55,734 nucleotides of DNA from CAYVQZ01 sp964453435. Its GTDB lineage: Bacteria > Abyssobacteria > SURF-5. The notes beneath the pieces were generated by a model, which ran no database searches, was not told the DNA's origin, and worked only from the letters and a program-made list of their open reading frames with translations. How positions within the stretch are numbered: the first letter of the stretch is position 1; every line of letters begins with the position of its first letter. The position numbers were made by a program, and so were the translations under genes. This document shows positions 1-9,161 of this stretch, piece by piece. The DNA lies in assembly GCA_964453435.1 (NCBI GenBank), contig CAYVQZ010000034.1, forward strand, positions 1 to 55,734, given 5' to 3'.

Positions 1-1
1 A

Positions 2-41
2 AGAGGACATTTCTAATGGGCTAAACTAGAGGACATTTCTA
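2..41. repeat. Two 14-bp direct repeats, possible insertion-sequence end
   Basis: AGAGGACATTTCTA occurs at 2-15 and again at 28-41, a period of 26 bp, and each copy is followed two bases later by GGG. Multiple short direct repeats at an end are typical of some insertion sequences (for example IS21-type termini). No transposase is visible, because the window starts here. The assignment to a mobile element is inference; the repeat itself is seen directly. Confidence 0.4.
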
Positions 42-155
42 TCGGGCCTTGACACGAAAACCTCTCGAAGCGTCGCCCGACTGAGCGACAAACAAGAATT
101 TCCTCACGTTTGGACGCAGTACAAGGCGAAAGAAGCATGTATCAACATTAACCAT

Positions 156-184
156 TTGACATTGACCAGCCCTTTTGATATTAT
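156..184 (+). promoter_or_regulatory. Sigma70 promoter for tRNA-Gln (and probably glmU)
   Basis: TTGACA at 156-161 and TATTAT at 179-184 are separated by 17 bp. The tRNA begins 64 bp after the -10 box. glmU starts only 39 bp after the tRNA, with no terminator between, so read-through into glmU is likely. Confidence 0.65.
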
Positions 185-247
185 AAAACGATTACGTCGT
201 GCTTTTCGCGAACCCTAAAGGACTGCGGGAGTGAAGTTTACGGAGTC

Positions 248-322
248 TGGGGAGTCGCCAAGCGGTAAGGCATCGGCCTTTGGAGCCGACATGCGCAGGT
301 TCGAATCCTGCCTCCCCAGCCA
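248..322 (+). tRNA. tRNA-Gln (anticodon TTG)
   Basis: The acceptor stem TGGGGAG (248-254) pairs with CTCCCCA (312-318), followed by discriminator G and an encoded CCA at 320-322. The anticodon stem TCGGC/GCCGA encloses the loop CTTTGGA, giving anticodon TTG. The T arm contains GGTTCGAATCC. It lies directly upstream of glmU. Confidence 0.95.
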
Positions 323-361
323 TTTGTTGATTTATTCGAGTCTCCCTTGGGAGGAGTTGCC

Positions 362-1726
362 ATGAGTGGTCAATCGCGGAATTCCTGCGTGTGTGTAATT
401 CTTGCTGCCGGCCAGGGCACACGCATGAAATCCGAGATTCCAAAGGTATTGCACAAGGTCTGCGGAAGGCCGATGATCGATTACGTCGTCAGAACCGCCA
501 AGAGCGTGACGCCGGACAAGACCTATCTTGTGGTAGGTTTCAAACAGGAACTGGTTCGCGAATTTTTGGGGGATAGCGTCACATACGTGACTCAGGCCGA
601 ACAACTCGGCACGGGGCACGCCCTGTTGCAGACTCGCAAGCACCTGACCGGATACGACGGAGACGTCGTTGTTCTGTATGGCGATGTTCCGTTGCTTCGG
701 CCGCAGACTCTCCGCTCATTGCTGGAAAAACATAAAAGGAGCGGCGCATGCGCCACAATAGTGACCACACGAGTATCCGACCCAAAAGGGTTTGGCCGGG
801 TTGTTCGCAACAAGGCTGGAAAGATACGAAAAATTGTCGAGGAAAAGGACGCGACGGCTGTCCAGAGAAAAGCCAAGGAAATAAATTCGGGAATATATTG
901 CTTCAAGTCGGCTTCGCTGGTCGATGCGCTGCAAAAAATCGGGACATCGAACAAGCAACAGGAATACTACCTGACGGATGTCATTGAGGTGTTGACGAAG
1001 GCTCGGAAAAAAGTGGAAACGATAACGACCTCGAATGAGGTCGAGATAATGCAGGTGAACAATCGGAGCCAGCTCGCATGCGTCGGCAACATAATGCGCG
1101 AGCGCATATTGCAAAAGTTGATGGAAGACGGAGTAACCGTCATCGACCCAGGCACAACTTTCATCTCCGAAACGGTGAGGGTGGAACAGGACGTGGTGGT
1201 CTATCCGTTCACCTACATCGAGGGATACACTCGGATAGGCAAGGGAACGGTCATCGGTCCCCAGACCTACATAACAGACAGCGAAATCGGCTCGAATGTT
1301 GTCATTGTCATGTCGTACCTCTCCTCGTGCGTGGTCCGCGATTCGAGCCGAATCGGTCCGTATTCTCACCTGAGGCCGGAAGCGATCATCGGCGAGAATG
1401 TGCATATCGGAAACTTTGTTGAAATTAAGAAATCCGTCATCGAAGACGGCTCAAAGGCAAACCACCTGACATATATCGGAGATGCACGAGTGGGTAGCGA
1501 CGTGAATATCGGCGCCGGCACGATAACCGCGAATTATGACGGATCGAGGAAGAACGAGACCATCATCGAGGACGGCGCCTCAATCGGAAGCGGGACCGTT
1601 TTGATTGCGCCCGTCCGGGTGGGGAAGAAGGCTGTTACGGGCGCCGGCGCAATCGTGCCGAAGCATCATAACATTCCCCCCCATGCTGTGTTCGTGGGAA
1701 TGCCGGCGCGCGAGCTGAAAAAGTAG
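362..1726 (+). CDS. glmU: Bifunctional GlmU: GlcNAc-1-P uridylyltransferase / GlcN-1-P acetyltransferase
   Basis: Makes UDP-N-acetylglucosamine for peptidoglycan and lipid A in two steps: acetyl transfer to glucosamine-1-phosphate, then UTP-dependent uridylyl transfer. The N-terminal nucleotidyltransferase domain shows LAAGQGTRMKS followed by the P-K-V-L motif. The C-terminal half is a left-handed beta helix of hexapeptide repeats with the acetyltransferase signature LRPEA...HIGNFVEIKK and later NIGAGTITANYDG. The product is 454 residues, the usual length. An in-frame TTG at 347 would add five residues. ATG at 362 was chosen because GGGAGGAG ends about 7 bp upstream of it. It follows tRNA-Gln and precedes rplY. 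Confidence 0.96.
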   Translation: MSGQSRNSCVCVILAAGQGTRMKSEIPKVLHKVCGRPMIDYVVRTAKSVTPDKTYLVVGFKQELVREFLGDSVTYVTQAEQLGTGHALLQTRKHLTGYDGDVVVLYGDVPLLRPQTLRSLLEKHKRSGACATIVTTRVSDPKGFGRVVRNKAGKIRKIVEEKDATAVQRKAKEINSGIYCFKSASLVDALQKIGTSNKQQEYYLTDVIEVLTKARKKVETITTSNEVEIMQVNNRSQLACVGNIMRERILQKLMEDGVTVIDPGTTFISETVRVEQDVVVYPFTYIEGYTRIGKGTVIGPQTYITDSEIGSNVVIVMSYLSSCVVRDSSRIGPYSHLRPEAIIGENVHIGNFVEIKKSVIEDGSKANHLTYIGDARVGSDVNIGAGTITANYDGSRKNETIIEDGASIGSGTVLIAPVRVGKKAVTGAGAIVPKHHNIPPHAVFVGMPARELKK

Positions 1727-1781
1727 AAACATGACGAAGACCTTGTCTGTTTTGTTGTTTTCTTGATGAGGAGCCAAGCTA

Positions 1782-2486
1782 ATGGAAATCGTAGATTTGA
1801 ACGCAAATGTCCGGCGCGAAACAGGGAAAAAGGGAGCGAAAGGCTGCAGAAAAATGGGATTGTTGCCCGGCGTTCTCTATGGAAAGGATAATCAGTCGGT
1901 CTCTCTTTCTGTCAACCCCAAGGACCTTTCCAGGGTCCTGCACACGCATGCCGGCGCAAACGCCATCATTCGATTGACCGTCGCGGGGAGCGAGAGCGAA
2001 CCCATGACAGTGGTCGTAAAAGACTTGCAGATTGACCCCATGAAGGAAACCATGCAGCATGTCGATTTTTGCTCCATATCGCTCGATGAGACAATCAGGA
2101 CTACAGTCCCGTTCCAATTAGTTGGCGAATCACCCGGCGTGAAGCAGGGGGGGATACTCGAACACTCCCTGTGGGAATTGGAAATCGAAACGTTGCCTCT
2201 AAATATTCCCGACTACATCGACGTTGATATCAGCGGCCTGCAGATGGGCGATTCCCTTTCTGTCGCCGATTTAATTTTGCCCGACGGTGTTACCGTGTTG
2301 ACGGATTGGGACGCGGCAGTGGTGTCGATCGCCTCTCCCCGGGTAGAGGAAGTGGTGGAAGCGGCGGCGGCTCCGGAAATTGAAGGCGCCGAACCCGAAG
2401 TGGTGGGAACAAAGGAGAAGAGACCGGAGAAGGACGCGGAAAAAGAGGAGCCAAAGGCGGAAGAGAAACGGAAGACGAAAGAGTGA
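1782..2486 (+). CDS. rplY: 50S ribosomal protein L25 / general stress protein Ctc
   Basis: Binds 5S rRNA in the large ribosomal subunit. The 234-residue product has the long Ctc layout: an N-terminal L25 beta-barrel domain (MEIVDLNANVRRETGKKGAK start, with the GLLPGVLYGK motif), a C-terminal TL5 domain, and a low-complexity Glu/Lys/Ala tail from about residue 195. A GAGGAG ribosome site lies 8 bp before the ATG. Its stop overlaps the GTG start of pth by 4 bp, which suggests translational coupling. The order glmU-ctc-pth is common in bacteria. Confidence 0.93.
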   Translation: MEIVDLNANVRRETGKKGAKGCRKMGLLPGVLYGKDNQSVSLSVNPKDLSRVLHTHAGANAIIRLTVAGSESEPMTVVVKDLQIDPMKETMQHVDFCSISLDETIRTTVPFQLVGESPGVKQGGILEHSLWELEIETLPLNIPDYIDVDISGLQMGDSLSVADLILPDGVTVLTDWDAAVVSIASPRVEEVVEAAAAPEIEGAEPEVVGTKEKRPEKDAEKEEPKAEEKRKTKE

Positions 2487-3055
2487 GACTCGTTGCAGGG
2501 CTTGGGAATCCCGGAAAGCGATATGCGCTCACCAGACATAACATCGGGTTTATGGTTGTCGACAGGCTTGCGGCCGACCTTCACGTTTCCTTCTCGCGCC
2601 AGAAATTCAAAGCAAGGCTCGCATCGGGCTTGATTGCCGACGAAGAGGTCATCCTCATCAAACCCCAGAATTTCATGAATTTGAGCGGCGATGCAATCGG
2701 GCCGCTTGTTCGTTTTTATAAACTTGAATTATCTTCTCTGTTGGTCATATATGACGATATTGACCTGCCCTTCGGAAGAATGCGTTTGAGGCCGGCCGGT
2801 GGTTCCGGAGGGCACAAAGGAATGGCATCGATAATTTCACGCGTCGGTTCGCATGCTTTTCCCCGACTTCGAATCGGTATTCGGGGGGAAGACCCGGTTG
2901 GGAATCTGAGCGATTATGTGCTTTCGGAGTTTACTTCAGAGGAAAAGAGCCGGTTGGGACCAATTATTGAACGTGCCTGTACGACGATCAGGGATACCTT
3001 CACTCTGCAATTCGACATGGTCATGAATAAATATAACGAAGGTGGGGCAACATGA
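2483..3055 (+). CDS. pth: Peptidyl-tRNA hydrolase
   Basis: Releases tRNA from peptidyl-tRNA that drops off the ribosome. The 190-residue length is normal for the family. Visible signatures are the N-terminal GLGNPGKRYALTRHNIGF with the catalytic His, then the FMNLSGDAI and DDIDLPFG...GGSGGHKGMASI motifs. The start is GTG inside the overlap GTGA with the rplY stop. The 3' end overlaps ilvD in an ATGA, so translation is probably coupled on both sides. Confidence 0.95.
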   Translation: MRLVAGLGNPGKRYALTRHNIGFMVVDRLAADLHVSFSRQKFKARLASGLIADEEVILIKPQNFMNLSGDAIGPLVRFYKLELSSLLVIYDDIDLPFGRMRLRPAGGSGGHKGMASIISRVGSHAFPRLRIGIRGEDPVGNLSDYVLSEFTSEEKSRLGPIIERACTTIRDTFTLQFDMVMNKYNEGGAT

Positions 3056-4743
3056 GCAAAAGTGCAAAACAAAAGGGGAACCAGAGAAGCCGGATGATGG
3101 TCGAAGGAATAGCCAAGGGGCCTCACCGGTCGCTCTTCAAGGCCATGGGATTTACCGACAAGGAACTGTCGGGTCCGCTCGTCGGCATAGCATGCGCCTA
3201 CAACGAAATAATCCCCGGTCATATTCACCTCGATAAAGTCGCGCAGGCCGTGAAAGACGGTGTCCGCATGAGTGGCGCGACGCCCATACTTTTCGGAACG
3301 GTCGGTGTCTGCGATGGAATCGCAATGAACCACGAGGGCATGAAGTATTCACTCGGAAGCCGTGAATTGATCGCCGATTCTGTTGAGATTATGGCGCGCG
3401 CGCACCCCTTTGACGGACTGGTGCTCGTTCCGAACTGCGATAAAATTGTTCCCGGGATGGTCATGGCCGCGGCGCGACTGAATATTCCCGCCGTGATTTG
3501 CAGCGGCGGACCGATGCTTGCCGGAAGACTCGACGGCAAAGCTATCGACCTCAATACGATGTTCGCCAATATTCCCAAGGCGTCATCCGGCGAAATCAGC
3601 GAGTTCCTTTGGAAGGAAATGGAAAACTGCGCGTGTCCCGGCGCCGGCGCTTGTTCCGGCATGTTCACGGCCAACACGATGAATTGCTTGTGCGAAGCGC
3701 TCGGCATAGCGCTTCCCGGAAACGGCACGATACCGGCGGTGTTCTCCGAGCGGTATCGGCTCGCAAAAGAGGCGGGAATGGCTGTCGTAAACCTCATTAA
3801 GAAAGGTATCCGGCCTCGAGATATCATAACGCGGAAAGCTGTTTATAATGCAATCGCTCTGGATATGGCGTTTGGGGGTTCATCAAACTCGGCGCTGCAC
3901 CTGCCGGCAATCGCGCACGAGGCCGCAATGGAGCTGCCGCTTGATATTTTTAACAAAATATCGGAAAAAACCCCTCACATCTGCAATATGGCGCCCGGCG
4001 GCCCCCATCATCTGGAAGACCTCTATTATGCCGGCGGTGTGGAGGCTATTCTGAAAACCCTGTTGAAAGGAAAACTGGCCGATGGAAGCGCTCTCACAGT
4101 AACGGGCAAGAACCTTGCATCCACTATTCGCGGAGCAAAGGTCAAAGATTCCAATGTCATCCGCTCGCTTGATAATCCGTATCACGACACGGGTGGCCTG
4201 GCCGTGTTGTTCGGGAATCTCGCGCCGGGGGGTTCCATCGTCAAACAGTCGGCCGTTGCCCCGGAGATGCTCAAGCACAGCGGACCGGCACGCATCTTCG
4301 AGAGCGAGAGCGAAGCCGCCTCCGCCATTATCGGCCGGAAAATAAAGGCAGGCGAAGTCATCGTAATACGATACGAAGGACCCAAAGGCGGTCCCGGAAT
4401 GCAGGAAATGCTTACTCCCACCGCGGCCATAAAGGGAATCGGGATGGACAAGGATGTAGCCCTGATAACCGACGGCCGATTCTCGGGAGCCACGACGGGC
4501 GCCTCCATCGGGCATGTCTCGCCGGAAGCCATGGCTGGAGGACCGATCGCGCTGCTTCGAAACGGTGACATCATTGAAATAGATATTCCCAAAAAGAAAC
4601 TCCACGTGCGGCTGACGAATGCCGAAATGAAAAAACGATTGAAGACCTGGAAACCGCCAAAACCAAAAATTTCCGAAGGCTACCTGGCACGCTACGCCAA
4701 GCTCGTCACGTCGGGAAGCACCGGCGCGGTCTTCCAGGATTGA
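3052..4743 (+). CDS. ilvD: Dihydroxy-acid dehydratase
   Basis: Iron-sulfur enzyme that dehydrates 2,3-dihydroxy acids to 2-oxo acids in valine, isoleucine and leucine synthesis. At 563 residues it is full length. Cluster-ligand motifs are visible as NCDKIVPGM and CACPGAGACSGMFTANTMNC, with the C-terminal GRFSGATTGASIGHVSPEA signature. The ATG overlaps the pth stop, so there is no leader or attenuator of its own. ilvB follows after 33 bp. ilvC, which acts between IlvBN and IlvD in the pathway, is not in this window. Confidence 0.96.
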   Translation: MSKSAKQKGNQRSRMMVEGIAKGPHRSLFKAMGFTDKELSGPLVGIACAYNEIIPGHIHLDKVAQAVKDGVRMSGATPILFGTVGVCDGIAMNHEGMKYSLGSRELIADSVEIMARAHPFDGLVLVPNCDKIVPGMVMAAARLNIPAVICSGGPMLAGRLDGKAIDLNTMFANIPKASSGEISEFLWKEMENCACPGAGACSGMFTANTMNCLCEALGIALPGNGTIPAVFSERYRLAKEAGMAVVNLIKKGIRPRDIITRKAVYNAIALDMAFGGSSNSALHLPAIAHEAAMELPLDIFNKISEKTPHICNMAPGGPHHLEDLYYAGGVEAILKTLLKGKLADGSALTVTGKNLASTIRGAKVKDSNVIRSLDNPYHDTGGLAVLFGNLAPGGSIVKQSAVAPEMLKHSGPARIFESESEAASAIIGRKIKAGEVIVIRYEGPKGGPGMQEMLTPTAAIKGIGMDKDVALITDGRFSGATTGASIGHVSPEAMAGGPIALLRNGDIIEIDIPKKKLHVRLTNAEMKKRLKTWKPPKPKISEGYLARYAKLVTSGSTGAVFQD

Positions 4744-4776
4744 TGAAACCCGGAAAGGCAGGCGATTGTTAGAGTC

Positions 4777-6453
4777 ATGTCAAAGATACAAGGCGCACAA
4801 ATCTTTGTTGAATCACTCCTGAAGGAACAGGTTGACGTCATATTCGGGATTCCCGGCGGCGTGGTAATTCCGATATTTGACGCGCTGTTTGATTCGCCCA
4901 TCAGGGTGATTCTTACGCGACACGAACAGGGCGCAACGCACGCCGCCGACGGTTATGCAAGAGCAACCGGCAGGGTGGGGGTGTGCCTTGTTACATCCGG
5001 CCCTGGCGCATGCAACACGGTTACTGGTCTGGCCACCGCAAATATGGACTCCGTTCCGCTCGTGGTATTTACCGGACAGGTTCCCACACCGATGATCGGA
5101 AACGATGCGTTTCAGGAAGCAGACATTGTCGGCATCAGTCGTCCCGTCACCAAACATAATTTCCTCGTGCGGGAAACCGCAGATATTGCCCGCACCATAA
5201 AAGAGGCATTTCACATAGCTTCCACCGGCAAGCCGGGACCCGTGCTGGTTGACCTTCCGAAAGACGTCGCAACCAACGAAGCCGAATTTGTCTATCCGGA
5301 GATTGTCAACATCCGCGGGTACAAGCCGGTGGTCGAAGGAAATATGAAACAGATAAAACGGGCCGCCGAGCTGATTAATTCATCTCAGAAAGCTGTCATC
5401 TATGCGGGAGGCGGAGTCATATCGTCGGGCGCCTCACGCGCCGTCACCCAGCTTGCGCACAAAACGAAAATACCCGTCACAACGAGTCTGCTCGGGTTAG
5501 GCGGTTTTCCCGGCGATGATGACCTCTTTCTCGGAATGCCCGGCATGCACGGAACACGGTACGCGAATTATGCCTTTTCCGAATGCGACCTGGTTATCGC
5601 AATCGGCACGCGATTCGACGACCGCGTTACCGGGAATACAAAGGAATTCGCCGTAAATGCCAAAATCATCCACGTCGATGTTGATCCCACCGCTATCAGC
5701 AAGAGTGTCAGAGTGGATGTCCCCATCGTGGGAGACGCTTCAAGAATTCTGGCAAAATTGCTTCCGCTCGTAAAGCGGACAAAAAACAAGGAATGGTTGA
5801 AGCAGATAAAAGAGTGGAAGAAAAACTATCCCCTCGTTTACCGGAAGAACGACTCCGAGATCAAGCCGCAATACGTGATCGAGCAAATTTACGAGTTGAC
5901 CAAAGGCGACGCAATCATAACCACCGAAGTCGGACAAAATCAAATGTGGGCGGCCCAGTACTACAAATACAAAAAGCCGCGCACCTTCCTTTCATCGGGC
6001 GGTCTCGGTACGATGGGCTACGGTCTGCCGGCCGCAATCGGGGCTCAAATCGGCCGACCCGACAAAGTCGTATTTGACATCGCCGGCGACGGAAGCATTC
6101 AGATGAACATTCAGGAACTCGCAACCGCAGTGAACAACAAACTGCCCGTCAAGGTGGCAATACTGAACAATCACTTCCTCGGCATGGTCAGGCAATGGCA
6201 GGAACTCTTTCATAACCGCCGATATTCCTCCACCTGCCTCATTGACAATCCGGATTTCGTGAAGCTCGCCGAAGCATATGGCGCCAAGGGGATCAAGGTC
6301 ACACAAAACAAAGAGGTGCGCCCTGCGATCAGCGAGGCGCTGGAATCGCCGCTTCCCTGCATACTCGATTTCCATGTCTCGCGCGAAGAAAACGTCTACC
6401 CGATGGTCCCTGTCGGCGCGGGAATTCGCGAAATGATTGGGGGACTTGCATGA
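4777..6453 (+). CDS. ilvB: Acetolactate synthase, large subunit
   Basis: Thiamine-diphosphate enzyme that makes 2-acetolactate or 2-aceto-2-hydroxybutyrate. The 558 residues contain the N-terminal domain with the FGIPGG segment and the catalytic Glu in RHEQGATHAADGYARATGR, a central domain, and the ThDP motif GDGSIQMNIQEL...NN. The stop overlaps the ilvN start in an ATGA. The ribosome site before the ATG is weak, so translation may depend on coupling from ilvD. Confidence 0.95.
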   Translation: MSKIQGAQIFVESLLKEQVDVIFGIPGGVVIPIFDALFDSPIRVILTRHEQGATHAADGYARATGRVGVCLVTSGPGACNTVTGLATANMDSVPLVVFTGQVPTPMIGNDAFQEADIVGISRPVTKHNFLVRETADIARTIKEAFHIASTGKPGPVLVDLPKDVATNEAEFVYPEIVNIRGYKPVVEGNMKQIKRAAELINSSQKAVIYAGGGVISSGASRAVTQLAHKTKIPVTTSLLGLGGFPGDDDLFLGMPGMHGTRYANYAFSECDLVIAIGTRFDDRVTGNTKEFAVNAKIIHVDVDPTAISKSVRVDVPIVGDASRILAKLLPLVKRTKNKEWLKQIKEWKKNYPLVYRKNDSEIKPQYVIEQIYELTKGDAIITTEVGQNQMWAAQYYKYKKPRTFLSSGGLGTMGYGLPAAIGAQIGRPDKVVFDIAGDGSIQMNIQELATAVNNKLPVKVAILNNHFLGMVRQWQELFHNRRYSSTCLIDNPDFVKLAEAYGAKGIKVTQNKEVRPAISEALESPLPCILDFHVSREENVYPMVPVGAGIREMIGGLA

Positions 6454-6962
6454 AACATACCATCTCCGTACTCGTGGAAAATCGATTCGGGGTGCTCGCA
6501 AGGATTTCCGGACTCTTCAGCGGGCGAGGATTCAACATCGACAGCCTCTCAGTCGGAGAGACCGAGGACCCTTCCATCTCCCGCATTACTATCGTAACAC
6601 ACGGGGACGACGTCATCCTCGAACAAATAATGAAACAACTGAACAAGCTAATTGACGTGATCAAGGTCAATGATCTGACACAAGATGAATTCATTGACAG
6701 AGAGCTGGCTCTGATAAAGGTTCATTCAGATGGCGGCGCCCGGTCGGAAATCATGCAGGTCGTGGACATTTTTCGAGGCAAAATCGTCGATGTGTCGCCC
6801 CACTCTCTCACCATCGAGGTCACAGGGACCGAGGATAAAGTGCGGGGCATCATGGAGCTTTTGAGCGAATTTGGGATAAAGGAAGTCGTTCGGAGCGGCA
6901 AGATCGCCATTTCGCGGGACAAGAAAATGCCAAAGCCCCACAAAAAGGCGGGTGGCGCCTGA
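6450..6962 (+). CDS. ilvN: Acetolactate synthase, regulatory small subunit
   Basis: Regulatory partner of IlvB; in this family the N-terminal ACT domain binds valine for feedback inhibition. The protein has 170 residues, starts with HTISVLVENRFGVLARISGL and contains RGFNIDSLSVG, both typical of IlvN/IlvH. The second half (from about residue 80) is the ALS small-subunit C-terminal domain, and a short basic tail follows. It overlaps ilvB by 4 bp. Confidence 0.95.
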   Translation: MKHTISVLVENRFGVLARISGLFSGRGFNIDSLSVGETEDPSISRITIVTHGDDVILEQIMKQLNKLIDVIKVNDLTQDEFIDRELALIKVHSDGGARSEIMQVVDIFRGKIVDVSPHSLTIEVTGTEDKVRGIMELLSEFGIKEVVRSGKIAISRDKKMPKPHKKAGGA

Positions 6963-6978
6963 AGCGCATCGAAAACGC

Positions 6979-7008
6979 TTGGCAACGAATCACGGGAAGT
7001 GATAGAAT
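6979..7008 (+). promoter_or_regulatory. Sigma70 promoter upstream of leuC
   Basis: TTGGCA at 6979-6984 and TAGAAT at 7003-7008 are 18 bp apart. The site lies in the only sizeable gap of the ilv-leu run, so leuC can be expressed separately from ilvDBN. No T-box or leader peptide is visible. Confidence 0.5.
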
Positions 7009-7071
7009 ACTGCGAACGGTCGTCCCGACACAGGCGGATTGACGAATGGCGCAATTCATACAAGAAAGTTT

Positions 7072-8355
7072 ATGGCAAAAACGATCGCTGAAAAGATACT
7101 GGCGAAGCACGCCGGTGTGGAGGAAGTCTCGCCCGGGCAATTGATCAACGCCTCGGTTGACTTTGCGCTGGGCAACGATATTACCGCCCCCATTGCTATC
7201 GAAGCCTTCGAACAAATCGGAGCATCCAAAGTATTCGACCCCGCCAGAATCGCATTGATAGCCGACCATTTTGTTCCGAACAAAGACATCGAGTCCGCCG
7301 AACAAGTGAAGCGCATGCGTACCTTCGCGCGAGCGCACGGACTCGATTATTTCTACGAAGTGGGCAAAATGGGAATTGAACACGCCCTCTTACCCGAGAT
7401 GGGCCTGGTCCTGCCCGGCGACCTTGTGATCGGCGCAGACTCCCACACATGCACGTATGGAGCGCTCGGCGCATTCTCGACAGGCGTAGGCAGCACCGAC
7501 CTTGCCGCGGCGATGGCGACAGGAGAGGTGTGGCTGCGAGTGCCGGAAACCACCAAGTTCGTTTATCACGGAGCGCTTTCCGAGTGGGTCTCGGGCAAGG
7601 ACATCATTCTGTACACCATCGGACGCATCGGTGTTGACGGAGCTTTATACCAGGTGATGGAATTCGGCGGAGACACATTGTCATATCTTTCGGTGGCCGA
7701 CCGCTTGACGATGTGTAACATGGCCATCGAGGCAGGCGCAAAAACGGGGATAATGGAACCTGACGAGGTCACCATGGACTATGTCAGACCACGCGCTCAA
7801 AGAAGCTTTCACGCCGTGAAAAGCGACGCCGATGCGCCCTACCACAATGTTATCGAGTTGAACGCTGAGGAAATCGGATTGCAGGTCGCCTTCCCGCCTC
7901 TTCCGTCGAACAGCAGACCGGTTGAGGAAGCAAACTCGGTCCAGGTCGACCAGGTCGTTATCGGCTCATGTACGAACGGCAGAATCGAAGATATGCGCGT
8001 GGCCGCTGAGATTCTAAGCGGCCATAAAGTGCATGAAAACGTGAGATGCATTATTATTCCGGCAACCCCGAATGTGTTTAAGCAGTGCGTGAGGGAGGGC
8101 CTGATGGACATTTTTCTCGATGCCGGAGCAGCAGTCTCAACCCCGACGTGCGGACCATGCCTCGGAGGTCACATGGGAATTTTGGCCGAGGGCGAAAAAG
8201 CGTTGGCGACAACGAACCGAAATTTCGTCGGACGAATGGGACATCCGAAAAGCGAAGTGTACCTTGCCGGTCCTGCTGTCGCCGCTGCAACGGCGATCGC
8301 AGGAAGAATCTGCCACCCCGAACAAGCGCTGTCAATTATTCGTAAGCGAAAGTAA
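7072..8355 (+). CDS. leuC: 3-isopropylmalate dehydratase large subunit (aconitase family)
   Basis: Isomerises 2- and 3-isopropylmalate in leucine synthesis, using a [4Fe-4S] cluster in complex with LeuD. It is a shorter LeuC type of 427 residues. Visible motifs are GADSHTCTYGALGAFSTGVGSTD, a central GSCTNGR, and TPTCGPCLGGHMG with the cluster cysteines. An in-frame TTG at 7039 would add 11 residues. ATG at 7072 gives the usual N-terminus (AKTIAEKILAKHAG). No leuD, leuA or leuB is in the window. Homoaconitase-type or related specificity cannot be excluded without the small subunit. Confidence 0.88.
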   Translation: MAKTIAEKILAKHAGVEEVSPGQLINASVDFALGNDITAPIAIEAFEQIGASKVFDPARIALIADHFVPNKDIESAEQVKRMRTFARAHGLDYFYEVGKMGIEHALLPEMGLVLPGDLVIGADSHTCTYGALGAFSTGVGSTDLAAAMATGEVWLRVPETTKFVYHGALSEWVSGKDIILYTIGRIGVDGALYQVMEFGGDTLSYLSVADRLTMCNMAIEAGAKTGIMEPDEVTMDYVRPRAQRSFHAVKSDADAPYHNVIELNAEEIGLQVAFPPLPSNSRPVEEANSVQVDQVVIGSCTNGRIEDMRVAAEILSGHKVHENVRCIIIPATPNVFKQCVREGLMDIFLDAGAAVSTPTCGPCLGGHMGILAEGEKALATTNRNFVGRMGHPKSEVYLAGPAVAAATAIAGRICHPEQALSIIRKRK

Positions 8356-9080
8356 TGGACACAAAAATGGCAATGCAAAAACTCTTGGACGTTCAAAAAG
8401 TGGATTTGCAAATCCAGGACTTGGAAAGAGAATCTGCGGCGATACCGTTGCAAATGCAGGAGAAAGACAACGCCCTCAGCTTTCTGAAAGCTGAACTCAA
8501 GAAACTCAAGGATGAACTTGAAGAAAAAAGAAAGGAACAACGCCACCTCGAACGTCAGCTTGACCAGAAACAGCAGGAATTGGGACGATTCAATGCTCAG
8601 CTTCCGCTGATAAAAACCAATCGGGAATATAAGGCCATCCTCGTCGAAATCGATTCGGTCGAAAAAACGATCGCCGACCTCGAAGAGCACGTGCTGGGAA
8701 AGATGTCCGAAGTTGAAGAGATTGAGGCCAAAACACAAGCGAAGGAAGCCGAGATAGGGGAGACCCAAAGCGAAATCGACAAAGAAAAGCAGCGGCTCAG
8801 GGAAAAACAGAAAGCGCTCGAATTAAGCCTGCAAGGTTCCCGCTGCGAACGGGAAACCCTTGTCACTGGAGTGGACGATTCTCTGCTGAGTCAATATGAC
8901 AAAATTCGGGTTCACAAGGGCGGACTGGCCATAGCCCTCCTCCAAGATGAATCCTGTGGCGCATGCCATATGGCTCTCCCGCCACAATTGGTGAATGAAG
9001 TTATCGGAGGCGTCATCAGGTCCTGTCCGAGTTGTTCCCGCTTGCTTTACTGGAACGAGACATGGCCGGAAGAAATTTAG
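8355..9080 (+). CDS. Coiled-coil protein with C-terminal C4 zinc ribbon
   Basis: A 241-residue protein of the widespread bacterial C4-type zinc-ribbon family. Residues about 10-165 are strongly predicted coiled coil, with many Glu, Lys and Gln in heptads. The C-terminal end carries CGACHMALPP and then CPSCSRLLYW, the two halves of a zinc ribbon. Family members have been proposed to bind nucleic acid or to act in translation and stress; the role here is not known. The ATG overlaps the leuC stop by one base (TAATG), so it is co-translated with leuC, although the functions look unrelated. Confidence 0.8.
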   Translation: MDTKMAMQKLLDVQKVDLQIQDLERESAAIPLQMQEKDNALSFLKAELKKLKDELEEKRKEQRHLERQLDQKQQELGRFNAQLPLIKTNREYKAILVEIDSVEKTIADLEEHVLGKMSEVEEIEAKTQAKEAEIGETQSEIDKEKQRLREKQKALELSLQGSRCERETLVTGVDDSLLSQYDKIRVHKGGLAIALLQDESCGACHMALPPQLVNEVIGGVIRSCPSCSRLLYWNETWPEEI

Positions 9081-9161
9081 ACTGCTTTCCGGAGCAGGCT
9101 TCGATTCAGTAACAACGGACAAGCCCGAAACTTCCCGCCCCGAGAGAATAGAATACATGCA

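Noticed and set aside
716..1405. 229-codon frame antisense to glmU
   Set aside because: It lies wholly inside a well-supported gene in a shadow frame, with no ribosome site or family match.
6963..7071. T-box or leucine attenuator before leuC
   Set aside because: The gap is too short, with no leader peptide, T-box core or terminator hairpin; only a sigma70 promoter is visible.
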